Part shown: one piece after another, positions 1 to 5,893 of the stretch | Layout: each line of letters opens with the position of its first letter | Numbering within the stretch: the stretch's first letter is position 1 | Source: Gemmatimonadota bacterium | Lineage (GTDB): Bacteria > Gemmatimonadota > Gemmatimonadetes > Gemmatimonadales > GWC2-71-9 | Length of the DNA: 7,327 bases | Reading direction: 5' to 3' | Assembly: GCA_003220985.1 (NCBI GenBank) | Contig: QHTY01000018.1 | Coordinates: 1-7,327 of the forward strand | The notes under the pieces: model-generated | Told to the model about the DNA's origin: nothing | The model's database searches: none | Seen by the model: the letters and a program-made list of their open reading frames with translations, nothing else | Translations under genes and position numbers: made by a program

Positions 1-481
1 CGCTCCGATGGCGCTGTTGACCTACTCCGAGGTGCTGTTCCTCGAAGCGGAGGCCGCGGAGCGCGGTTGGATTCCCGGTGGCACCGCAGCCGCCGCCACG
101 TACTACAACGATGCCATTACTGCGTCGATGCAGCAGTACGGCATTGCCGCACCCGCAATCACCGCGTATCTGGCGCAGGCACCCGTAGCGTATGATGCCG
201 CGGGGGCGAACGTGACCGGCCATCTGCGTCAGATCGCATACCAGAAGTGGGTGTCGTTGTTCATGCAGGGCATGGAATCGTGGACCGAGGTACGGCGCAC
301 CGGCGTTCCGGCGCTGGTCCCGGGTCCGAAGGCAGTGCTGACCAGCATCCCGGAACGTCTGCCGTACGATGACAACGAGGCGGTGCTGAACGGGTCCAAC
401 CTGGCTGCCGCAGTCGCGGCACAGAAGTTCAGTCAAGGCAACGACATTACCGCGCCGTTGTGGTTCACAGGGCGGCAATAG
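1..481 (+). CDS. SusD/RagB-like outer-membrane nutrient-binding lipoprotein, C-terminal part (partial)
   Basis: The reading frame is open from the window edge, so only about 159 C-terminal residues are seen; the ATG at position 8 is internal, not the start. The visible protein opens with PMALLTYSEVLFLEAEAAERG, followed by a segment with YYNDAITASMQQYG and then IAYQKWVSLFMQGMESWTEVRRTG and IPERLPYDDNEAVLN. This order of blocks (Y-E-V-x-F-x-x-A-E-A helix, Q-K-W helix, W-x-E-x-R-R-T-G, then I-P-x-R) is typical of the C-terminal end of SusD-like proteins, in particular the SusD-like_2 group. These proteins are surface lipoproteins that hold a ligand over a SusC-type TonB-dependent transporter. 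The signal peptide, and the expected upstream susC-like gene, would lie left of the window. It ends with TAG just before a strong hairpin, so it is probably the last gene of its operon. The family call is from recalled motifs; the substrate cannot be read. Confidence 0.85.
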   Translation, partial: APMALLTYSEVLFLEAEAAERGWIPGGTAAAATYYNDAITASMQQYGIAAPAITAYLAQAPVAYDAAGANVTGHLRQIAYQKWVSLFMQGMESWTEVRRTGVPALVPGPKAVLTSIPERLPYDDNEAVLNGSNLAAAVAAQKFSQGNDITAPLWFTGRQ

Positions 482-504
482 TCGTACTGGTCGCGCTCTA
501 AGTA

Positions 505-539
505 AGAAGCCCCCGGAGAGTCATGCTCCGGGGGCTTCT
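505..539. terminator. Intergenic hairpin between convergent genes, probable bidirectional terminator
   Basis: A perfect 14-bp stem (505-518 with 526-539) encloses a 7-nt loop. It lies 23 bp after the SusD-like stop and 3 bp after the stop of the convergent lipoprotein gene, the position expected of a shared terminator. The arms begin and end with A/T-rich pairs (AGAAG/CTTCT) around a C5/G5 core. The downstream side on the plus strand is only moderately T-rich, and no long T tract is present on either strand. Confidence 0.8.
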
Positions 540-542
540 GCT

Positions 543-1013
543 TCAGGTACTGTCCGCGCGCGCCGAAAAGATGATGATCAGACCGTGCCCGCTGCTGGGA
601 TAGCCGGGGCGGGACGTCATGCCGAGGGGATAGACCTCGACCCGTTGAGTCTGTACTGCGGGGATCTGCACCAGGGGGCACGTATCGGTCGTCCGGGTCC
701 CGTCGACGTACACGTCGGGATCGTTGCTGCCTGCCAGGCTGTCCTTGCCGCGCAGCTCGAGCAACGGACAGCGGGTGTATGGGGTCCAACCGGTGATTCG
801 CAGCTGCGGCATCGCATGCCGGATGACGTCGAGGACGGTGCGACTCGGATCGGCCGATAAGGCGCGGCCCGTGATGATCAAGCTGCCGGTTGTGGTTGGG
901 GACAGCGGCCTGCCGCCGGGGTCATTCGCGCGGTCATAGGCACGTGACGTCCTGCAACCGGCGGTGAGAACGAGGAGCGCACCGAGGCGCGCGATTGAAC
1001 GACCCTGTAGCAT
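543..1013 (-). CDS. Small lipoprotein with a TonB-receptor plug-like domain
   Basis: The protein has 156 residues. I chose the ATG at 1013 because a GGAGG ribosome site (minus strand, 1026-1022) lies 8 nt upstream and a lipoprotein signal starts there; the open frame continues upstream to 1244 but runs through the promoter and into the divergent permease gene. The N-terminus is a hydrophobic segment ending in the lipobox LTAG-C, with the lipidated Cys at residue 20. The body (about 43-153) resembles a TonB-receptor plug domain: a VLDVIRHAMPQLRI helix, then PDVYVDGTR, then IPAVQTQRVEVYPLG, then a glycine-rich turn and GLIIIFSAR. Plugs show the same order of helix, Y-V-D-G, I-x-x-V-x-x-I-E-V and G-V-I-x-I-x-T. 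No barrel follows; the protein stops at 156. Cys82 and Cys112 could form a disulfide after export. It is transcribed alone, divergent from the permease and convergent to the SusD-like gene. A binding or partner role in outer-membrane uptake is inference. The plug resemblance is by eye. Confidence 0.75.
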   Translation of the reverse strand: MLQGRSIARLGALLVLTAGCRTSRAYDRANDPGGRPLSPTTTGSLIITGRALSADPSRTVLDVIRHAMPQLRITGWTPYTRCPLLELRGKDSLAGSNDPDVYVDGTRTTDTCPLVQIPAVQTQRVEVYPLGMTSRPGYPSSGHGLIIIFSARADST

Positions 1014-1021
1014 GTGGCAAG

Positions 1022-1026
1022 CCTCC
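1022..1026 (-). promoter_or_regulatory. Ribosome binding site of the plug-like lipoprotein
   Basis: GGAGG on the minus strand, 8 nt from the ATG at 1013. It decides the start over the longer upstream open frame and fits the lipoprotein signal sequence that begins there. Confidence 0.75.
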
Positions 1027-1053
1027 AGTGAGCTGAAATCGACCTCCTGGCTC

Positions 1054-1081
1054 AGTATGTCCCCCCGACAGGCAGTGTCAA
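1054..1081 (-). promoter_or_regulatory. Sigma-70-like promoter for the plug-like lipoprotein
   Basis: On the minus strand there is an exact TTGACA at 1081-1076, a 16-bp spacer, then CATACT at 1059-1054 (4 of 6 matches to TATAAT). A transcript would begin near 1047 and leave a leader of roughly 35 nt containing the GGAGG site. The -35 box lies 2 bp from the plus-strand TATAAT (1084-1089), so the two promoters are packed back to back and could interfere. Confidence 0.5.
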
Positions 1082-1083
1082 GG

Positions 1084-1089
1084 TATAAT
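1084..1089 (+). promoter_or_regulatory. TATAAT -10 box for the amino acid permease, possible leaderless transcript
   Basis: An exact TATAAT ends 11 bp before the permease ATG at 1101. Transcription starting about 7 nt after the box would begin only a few bases from, or at, the start codon. No Shine-Dalgarno sequence lies in the 11 bp between, which fits leaderless or near-leaderless translation. A -35 box is not seen at normal spacing (the expected place is a run of C) and there is no extended TGn, so a factor may assist. Confidence 0.5.
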
Positions 1090-1100
1090 TTGCGAACCTT

Positions 1101-2516
1101 ATGTCCGGTCCCCTGACGTCCCCACCCGCTGACCGCTGGGGCGAGCGGCTGCAGCGCCGCCTCGGCCTGTGGAGCGCGGTCGCCGTGCTCGTGGGCTCGA
1201 CGATCGGCAGCGGCATCTTCCGCACGCCGGCGAGCGTCGCCCAACGGATTGACGACGTCCCCCTGTTCCTGCTCGCGTGGGTCGTGGGCGCTGTGGTCGT
1301 GCTGTGCGGCGCGCTCACCTATTCGGAACTGGCGGCGGCGTTTCCACGCTCGGGCGGCGTCTACGTGTTCGTGCGCGAGTCCTTCGGGCGGCTGCCCGCG
1401 TTCCTGTTCGCGTGGGCGGAGCTGTGGGTGATTCGCCCCGGCGCGTACGGGGCGATCGGTATCACGGCCTCAGCCTACACGCTGCGTACGCTGGGCCTCG
1501 ACCCCGCCGCGATCGTGGCGGCGCTCGGCCCGCTCGAGATTCGGGCCGAGCAGCTGCTCGGCGCGGGCTACATCGTGCTCGTGGGGACGGTGAACTACTT
1601 CGGGATTCATCGCGGCGCGGTGCTGCAGAATCTCAGCACGGCATTCAAGGTCGGCGCGCTCGCACTGCTCATTCTCGTCGGCTTCGCACTCGGCAGCCCG
1701 TCGGCGGACCTTCCCGCGGGCGGGATCTTCGCGCAGCGCGCGGCGGTAGGCCTGTCGTCGTTCCTCCTGGCGATGGTGGCGATCCTGTGGGCCTACGACG
1801 GCTGGGCCGATCTCGCGTTCGTCGGCGGCGAGGTGAAAGAACCCCAGACGATTTTGCCGCGCGCGCTGTTGATCGGCACTGCGACCGTGGTCGTGCTCTA
1901 TCTCGGCGCCAACCTCGTTTATCTCTATCTCATTCCGATCGAGCAGATGAAGCACGCCGAGCTGGTTGCGGCGGATGTGGCGCGGCTGGTGATCGGGCCG
2001 GCGGGTGTCGTGGTCGTGTCGGCAGCAATCGCTGTCAGCACCTTCGGCACGCTCAACGGCTCGATGATGACGGCGCCGCGCATTTTCTTTGCGGCGGCCG
2101 AGGATGGATTGTTCCCGAGGTTCATCGCGCGGGTCGATCCGAAGAATCACGCGCCGACCGCGGCCGTGGTCCTGATGACGGTGATGGGCATGATCTTCAT
2201 TCTGGTGCGCACGTTCACAGCGCTGGCGGATCAATTCATCATCGGAATCTGGCCGTTCTATGCGCTCGCGGTGGCCGGGGTGTTCGTGCTGCGGCGCACG
2301 CGGCCGCAGCTCGAGCGGCCGTACCGGACGTGGGGCTATCCGGTCGTGCCGCTCGTGTTTCTCGTGGCCGCGCTCTTCCTGCTCGGGAATTATCTCGTTC
2401 GTGAGACCGCCAGCTTCGCGGTGGACATGGGGATCATTCTCAGCGGAGTACCGGCGTACCTGTTGTGGGAGCAGTTCCGCCGGCCGGCCGTGCCGCCGGA
2501 CAATTCAGGCCGCTAA
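1101..2516 (+). CDS. APC-superfamily amino acid permease (LAT/SteT-like)
   Basis: A 471-residue inner-membrane transporter with about 12 hydrophobic segments, the usual length and layout of the amino acid-polyamine-organocation superfamily. After a short cytoplasmic N-terminus, TM1 carries VGSTIGSGIF (residues 31-40), the conserved unwound substrate-binding motif G-S-G-I-F. TM3 contains GGVYVFVRESFG (85-96), and TM6 with its loop reads AYDGWADLAFVGGEVKEP (231-248), the Y-D-G-W plus G-E-x-x-x-P signature of the L-type (LAT/SLC7, SteT-like) branch. NGSMMTAPRIFFAAAEDGLFP (319-339) and RPYRTWGYP (406-414) are further family blocks. Members exchange or take up amino acids, often driven by protons or by counter-flow; the exact substrate cannot be told. 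The start at 1101 has no Shine-Dalgarno, but sits 11 bp after TATAAT and gives a normal N-terminus. The gene is monocistronic: divergent from the lipoprotein and ended by a palindrome 1 bp after its stop. Confidence 0.92.
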   Translation: MSGPLTSPPADRWGERLQRRLGLWSAVAVLVGSTIGSGIFRTPASVAQRIDDVPLFLLAWVVGAVVVLCGALTYSELAAAFPRSGGVYVFVRESFGRLPAFLFAWAELWVIRPGAYGAIGITASAYTLRTLGLDPAAIVAALGPLEIRAEQLLGAGYIVLVGTVNYFGIHRGAVLQNLSTAFKVGALALLILVGFALGSPSADLPAGGIFAQRAAVGLSSFLLAMVAILWAYDGWADLAFVGGEVKEPQTILPRALLIGTATVVVLYLGANLVYLYLIPIEQMKHAELVAADVARLVIGPAGVVVVSAAIAVSTFGTLNGSMMTAPRIFFAAAEDGLFPRFIARVDPKNHAPTAAVVLMTVMGMIFILVRTFTALADQFIIGIWPFYALAVAGVFVLRRTRPQLERPYRTWGYPVVPLVFLVAALFLLGNYLVRETASFAVDMGIILSGVPAYLLWEQFRRPAVPPDNSGR

Positions 2517-2517
2517 A

Positions 2518-2552
2518 AAATGGTAGGGGCGCAGCATGCGCCCCTACCATTT
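2518..2552. terminator. 16-bp perfect palindrome, bidirectional terminator between permease and TonB receptor
   Basis: Arms 2518-2533 and 2537-2552 pair perfectly over 16 bp around a 3-nt loop. It starts 1 bp after the permease TAA, and 37 bp beyond the TonB-receptor stop when read on the minus strand. For minus-strand transcripts the stem runs into six T (complement of A 2515-2520, three of them inside the stem), a classic intrinsic terminator. For plus-strand transcripts the arm ends in TTT followed by CCC. The GGGGCGCA/TGCGCCCC core resembles palindromes that I recall as scattered between genes in other genomes, so it may also be a dispersed element. Confidence 0.85.
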
Positions 2553-2561
2553 CCCTCGATC

Positions 2562-2585
2562 GCCCGTCCGCCCGTCCGCCCGTCC
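2562..2585. repeat. Three tandem copies of an 8-bp unit
   Basis: GCCCGTCC is repeated three times without mismatch at 2562-2569, 2570-2577 and 2578-2585, just after the TonB-receptor stop (minus strand) and before the terminator palindrome. On the minus strand it reads as alternating GG and GGG runs, giving some G-quadruplex potential in the receptor's 3' untranslated region. Confidence 0.8.
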
Positions 2586-2589
2586 GACC

Positions 2590-3099
2590 CTACCAGTTGA
2601 ACATGTACCGCACTCCCAACTGCATCCGCCAGACGTCGAACGTGCTCACGTTCTTCTGGAACGAGCGGGAAATCAGGTTCAGGCCAACGTTCGCGAGACG
2701 GTAGGTCGGGGCCCCGCTCGCATCCACGCCGACGAACGTCAGCGGTCGGGTTGTCACGAACCCCTGCGAGACGCCCCAATCGCTGCTGAGCAGGTTGGTG
2801 AAATTCAGGATGTCGAAGCGGACCTGGAGGCTGTTGGCGTTTCCCCCGAGCCGCCGCGAGATGTCCTGTGAGATGCTCAGATCCGCTCGGAACACCATCG
2901 GCAGGAACGCGCCATTGCGCTGCGCGTATTCGCCGCGGTGCTTGCTGAGGTAGGGATCCTGATTGATGAACGCATCCCAGGCCGCGGCTTGCTGCGCCGG
3001 AGTGTACGTGATCGTATCGGGGGTGACGATCACGCGGTTCGAGACGAAGTTCATCTCCCCGGGGTTCCGCGGGATGTAGATCAGGTCCTGGTTCGCCGC
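2590..3099 (-). CDS. TonB receptor fragment 4: C-terminal barrel strands
   Basis: Starting near 3099 the frame reads AANQDLIYIPRNPGEMNFV, then TYTPAQQAAAWDAFINQDPYL, HRGEYAQRNGAFLPMVFRAD, LQVRFDILNFTNLLSSDWG and, at the end, a strand with MQLGVRYMFNW. DLIYIPRN and Y-A-Q-R-N are conserved near the C-terminus of Oar-like receptors, and the final Trp is the barrel C-terminal signal. The first ATG (3054) lies inside the DLIYIPRN...MNFV block, so it is not a real gene start. The stop is TAG at 2592-2590. Confidence 0.8.
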   Translation of the reverse strand, partial: AANQDLIYIPRNPGEMNFVSNRVIVTPDTITYTPAQQAAAWDAFINQDPYLSKHRGEYAQRNGAFLPMVFRADLSISQDISRRLGGNANSLQVRFDILNFTNLLSSDWGVSQGFVTTRPLTFVGVDASGAPTYRLANVGLNLISRSFQKNVSTFDVWRMQLGVRYMFNW

Positions 3100-3566
3100 G
3101 CCATCGTATCGCCGGAGAACACATAGCTGCCGTTGCCGGCGCTGCGGTCGTCAAAGTAGATGCTAATGCTGGTCGGCCCCACCCCCACGAAATCCCGCGT
3201 GTAGCTGATCGCCCCGAAGAACCGGTGGCCCGGCGCGAACTGCGAATTGGCAATAATCGGATTGTTGGGATCCACGGCGATGGCGTTACCCGTCCAGGAG
3301 CCCGAGGCGATCGAGCCGGGATCGACGGTGTTCTTGCTCGTCCCGTAGCTGTATCCGATTTTCGCGAACAGGCCCGAGCTGAACGCACGCTCGATGGAGG
3401 CAGCGATGTTGGACGAGTGGCCGATCCCCTGATTCGTCAGCACCGTCGCGTCGCTGACGTTCCCGTAGAGGCGGTTGGAGGTCCAGCGCGGCCGGCCGTC
3501 CGGGCCGCCGAAGGAGGTCTGCGGCGCCGGCAGGTTCGCGTTGAGGTACGCCATGCCGTTCACGTC
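3081..3566 (-). CDS. TonB receptor fragment 3: barrel
   Basis: The family sequence continues from 3566 with DVNGMAYLNANLPAPQTSF, then RPRWTSNRLYGN, a segment with IERAFSSGLFAKIGYSYG, FAPGHRFFGAISYTRDF and SYVFSGDTM. Its frame is open up to 3632, but the residues before DVNG are not receptor-like. It runs out of frame after the codon at 3104-3102 and stops at 3083-3081. Confidence 0.75.
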   Translation of the reverse strand, partial: DVNGMAYLNANLPAPQTSFGGPDGRPRWTSNRLYGNVSDATVLTNQGIGHSSNIAASIERAFSSGLFAKIGYSYGTSKNTVDPGSIASGSWTGNAIAVDPNNPIIANSQFAPGHRFFGAISYTRDFVGVGPTSISIYFDDRSAGNGSYVFSGDTMARRTRT

Positions 3567-4108
3567 AGGTATTCGGCCGTACCGGTGAGTCCCCATGGCA
3601 GCTGCTGATCGATTGCGATGTTCGTGCGCCACAGCTGCGGGAACTTGAAGTTCGGATCGGTGAGCGCCAGCTGGAAACTCGACGCCGGTGCGCCCGTCAC
3701 GGTCGCCGGCTTGTAGGCGTCCGGATTCGGGTTGAACGGATAATTGAAGGTGGTATCAGCCTGGATGAAGCCGGTGAGCACGCCGGTATTACCGACCTGG
3801 TTGGAGATCCACACGTACGCGGGGCGTCCGGTGAAAATGCCGGTACCGCCGCGGATCTGGGTGGTGTGCCTCCCGCCGACGTCGTAGTTGAAGCCGAAGC
3901 GGGGCGAGAACAGGGCATTGGTTCCCGGCAGAGCGCCGCTGTTGTAATGAATGGGTGCGCCGCTGGCGTCGCGGAACGTCATCGTATCAGCAACCGCGTT
4001 ATCGTACGCCGTGTTCTTGAACTTGGGTGCATCCACCCGTAACCCGGCCGTCAGCGTCAGGTTGCCAGTCGGCCGCCATTCGTCTTGCGCGTAAACTCCG
4101 GAATAGAG
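3560..4108 (-). CDS. TonB receptor fragment 2: mid-barrel
   Basis: The receptor resumes in another frame near 4108 with LYSGVYAQDEWRPTGNLTL, a strand typical of these barrels, then GLRVDAPKF, ALFSPRFGFNYDVGG, TQIRGGTGIFTGRPAYVW and WRTNIAIDQQLPWGLTGTAEYL. The first ATG inside this frame is at 4036, but it has no evident ribosome site and is mid-domain, so it is not a real start. The frame ends at a TGA at 3562-3560, a few codons past the shift at 3567-3568. Confidence 0.75.
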   Translation of the reverse strand, partial: LYSGVYAQDEWRPTGNLTLTAGLRVDAPKFKNTAYDNAVADTMTFRDASGAPIHYNSGALPGTNALFSPRFGFNYDVGGRHTTQIRGGTGIFTGRPAYVWISNQVGNTGVLTGFIQADTTFNYPFNPNPDAYKPATVTGAPASSFQLALTDPNFKFPQLWRTNIAIDQQLPWGLTGTAEYLT

Positions 4109-5822
4109 TTGCGTAGCGATACTGGAATCGCCGCAGCCGGACCGGTGAAGTCGTTCGGTTCGGGTTGGCTAAGTAGCCGTTCGCGTCGGTATAGAAATCC
4201 GCGAGCGAACTATAGACGTAAACGCTCTGCGCACCGGGGAAGAACACGTTCGTCGAATGGTATTTCTCGACGCTCACACCGAACGTGACCGAGTGCTTGG
4301 GCAGGTAAATCGAGAAGTTGTCCTGCAACTGGTAGCTGTGATAAAACAACTTGTTGTCCGGCGTGAACGGCTCGAATCCGAATGTCGTATAATTGCTCCC
4401 GCCCTGCAGAATCTCTACCAAAGGAAACCACGGCCCTTCAACGTTCTTGCGGCTCTCGTCGCTCGTGTTGTACCCGACGATGACGTTGTTGGACTTGTTG
4501 CCGAAGGTCGAGTTCCACTCGCCAACGATGGATCGAATGTTCTCGAGGATCGCGTAGTTCGAATTGGCGAAATTCAACGAGAGATTGCTGCTCCGCCGGT
4601 TGCCCAAACCCAGCGATGACGAGTTGGAAATCAAGACCGGCGTTTCCGAGTTCAACAGATTGTAGCGGACGCTGAGCTTGTTGTGGTCGTTCAGATTGTA
4701 GTCGAGGCGGCTGAGAAAGCGCGTCGACGGCGTCCGGAAGTCGTATCCCTGGTACGGTCCCGTCTCGTAGCCGAAATTTGTGCGCACGTACGTGCTCAAC
4801 GCGTCGAGGTCCGAGGCGAGCACACGGGTCACGGGCCCGGTGTTTGGCTGCCCACCGGTATTGGCCAGAAATGTGGTCCCGGGTGCTGTCTGCGCGTCGT
4901 CCTCATAGCTCGCAAAGAAGAACAGCTTGTTCTTGATGATCGGCCCACCTAGCGCGATTCCCACGTCGTGATACTGGAAGGTGCCGGGCTTGAATTTGTT
5001 CGGGCCAGCCTGCGTACCCACGTAGTTGTTGCTTCGTGTGTTGTAAAAGGTCGAGCCGCTGAAGCTATTCGTGCCGCTCTTCGTCACCATATTCACGCCC
5101 GCACCCACGAAGTTGCCCTGCCGCACGTCATACGGCGCAATGCTCACCTGCACCTGCTCGAGCGCGTCGATCGAAATCGGCGTCACGCCGGTCCGGTCAC
5201 CGGGCTGTCCCGCCAAACCGAACGAATTATTGAAGTAGGAACCGTCGATCGTCATGTTGTTCAGGCGGTTGTCCTGCCCGGCGAACGAGAACCCGAACGA
5301 CATCGGACTGTACTGCGGCGTGAGCCGCAGCAGATCCTCGACTCGGCGGCTGATCGTCGGCAAATGCGCCAGCTGATCCGTCGAGACCGTCGTCGCGGCG
5401 CCGGTCCGCCCGGCACTGAACACGGCGCCGGTCGTCGTCACGACCGTGATCGGATCGAGCTGCACGCTCGCTTGCGCGAGACGGAACTGCAGATCGCTCG
5501 TGACCCCCAGCGTCACGGTCACCCCGTTCTGGACCTCCTGTCGATAACCGCCTCGCGAGGCGCTGACGCGATACGGCCCACCTACGCGCATCCCGGGGAT
5601 CGTAAATCGCCCGTCCGCCCGCGTAATCGCGGCGTACGTCGTCCCCGATGGCCCGTGCACCGCGACCACGCGCGCCCCTTCCAGGGGGCCGCGGATGGAA
5701 TCATTCACGATTCCGGCGATCGCGCCGGTGGTGACGCCCTGAGCGAGGGCAGGGACCATCGCAAGCACCGAAAACACCGCGGCGGCCGCGACGACGCGGC
5801 CAAGACGAACGATCCAACGCAT
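3999..5822 (-). CDS. TonB receptor fragment 1: signal peptide, regulatory domain, plug, first part of barrel
   Basis: 607 residues from the ATG at 5822. Residues 1-27 are a Sec signal peptide ending PALA, with cleavage before Gln28. Residues 31-117 form the carboxypeptidase-regulatory-like domain (GAIAGIVNDS, LEGARVVAV, TRADGRFTIPGM, PYRVSASRGGY). DPITVVT (123-129) is a TonB-box candidate. Residues 145-250 are the plug, with VEDLLRLTPQ, DNRLNNMTIDGSYFNN, IDALEQVQVSIAPYDVRQGNF and GAGVNMVTKSGTN. The barrel starts with GGPIIKNKLFFFASYED (292-308), a typical Oar-like block. The sequence is sound to about RRFQYRYAT (codon ending near 4107); the residues after that, down to the stop at 3999, are out-of-frame translation. 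Confidence 0.85.
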   Translation of the reverse strand: MRWIVRLGRVVAAAAVFSVLAMVPALAQGVTTGAIAGIVNDSIRGPLEGARVVAVHGPSGTTYAAITRADGRFTIPGMRVGGPYRVSASRGGYRQEVQNGVTVTLGVTSDLQFRLAQASVQLDPITVVTTTGAVFSAGRTGAATTVSTDQLAHLPTISRRVEDLLRLTPQYSPMSFGFSFAGQDNRLNNMTIDGSYFNNSFGLAGQPGDRTGVTPISIDALEQVQVSIAPYDVRQGNFVGAGVNMVTKSGTNSFSGSTFYNTRSNNYVGTQAGPNKFKPGTFQYHDVGIALGGPIIKNKLFFFASYEDDAQTAPGTTFLANTGGQPNTGPVTRVLASDLDALSTYVRTNFGYETGPYQGYDFRTPSTRFLSRLDYNLNDHNKLSVRYNLLNSETPVLISNSSSLGLGNRRSSNLSLNFANSNYAILENIRSIVGEWNSTFGNKSNNVIVGYNTSDESRKNVEGPWFPLVEILQGGSNYTTFGFEPFTPDNKLFYHSYQLQDNFSIYLPKHSVTFGVSVEKYHSTNVFFPGAQSVYVYSSLADFYTDANGYLANPNRTTSPVRLRRFQYRYATLFRSLRARRMAADWQPDADGRVTGGCTQVQEHGVR

Positions 5823-5829
5823 GGATGGA

Positions 5830-5838
5830 CCTCTCCTT
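5830..5838 (-). promoter_or_regulatory. Ribosome binding site of the TonB receptor
   Basis: AAGGAGAGG on the minus strand (5838-5830), 7 nt before the ATG at 5822. It supports that start over the in-frame ATG at 5885, which would place non-signal residues ahead of the signal peptide. Confidence 0.7.
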
Positions 5839-5893
5839 GGAGGGAAGGACCGGGAGAAAGTGGTCCCGATCAGAAACCGCGTCAAGTTCGTTC

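Larger units (their letters stand above)
2590..5822 (-). pseudogene. TonB-dependent receptor (carboxypeptidase-regulatory, Oar-like), disrupted by three frameshifts
   Basis: The locus spans 3233 bp, about 1077 codons and not a multiple of three. It encodes an outer-membrane TonB-dependent receptor: Sec signal peptide, an N-terminal carboxypeptidase-regulatory-like beta-sandwich, a plug, and a long beta-barrel ending in MFNW with the C-terminal aromatic residue expected for barrel assembly. The start at 5822 is preceded by AAGGAGAGG (7 nt spacing), and the next in-frame ATG upstream (5885) gives no signal peptide. The frame changes three times in the barrel: near 4106-4112 (net +1 or -2), at 3567-3568 (net -1) and at 3100-3101 (net -1). 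Each side of every break continues the same receptor family, and the codon use looks alike. Read literally it is a pseudogene; consensus or assembly errors are just as likely. It follows lptG on the same strand after 109 bp and ends at a strong terminator. The ligand is unknown. Confidence 0.85.

Noticed and set aside
543..1244. Longer 233-codon version of the minus-strand lipoprotein gene
   Set aside because: The first 77 codons cross the promoter region and the start of the permease gene, and carry no signal sequence; the 1013 start has a Shine-Dalgarno and a lipobox.
1470..2234. Long minus-strand open frame opposite the permease
   Set aside because: It is antisense to a clear 12-TM permease, and its Arg/His/Glu-rich composition is typical of GC-rich shadow frames.
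1277..2404. 375-codon plus-strand frame inside the permease
   Set aside because: Same strand, shifted frame, Arg/Gly-rich; a shadow of the permease gene.
3081..4115. Programmed ribosomal frameshifting in the receptor
   Set aside because: Three shifts of differing sign, none at a recognisable slippery heptamer; errors or mutation explain them better.
4095..4116. YATLFRS peptide at the first frameshift, resembling the translation of Illumina adapter sequence (TTLFRS)
   Set aside because: The DNA matches the adapter at only about two thirds of positions, and the same bases read in the next frame as good receptor sequence (LYSGVYAQDEW), so it is chance.
5857..5885. Possible receptor promoter: minus-strand TTGACG (5885-5880) plus a -10 near 5860
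   Set aside because: The -35 is good, but no reasonable -10 hexamer lies at 15-19 bp spacing (CACTTT is the nearest).
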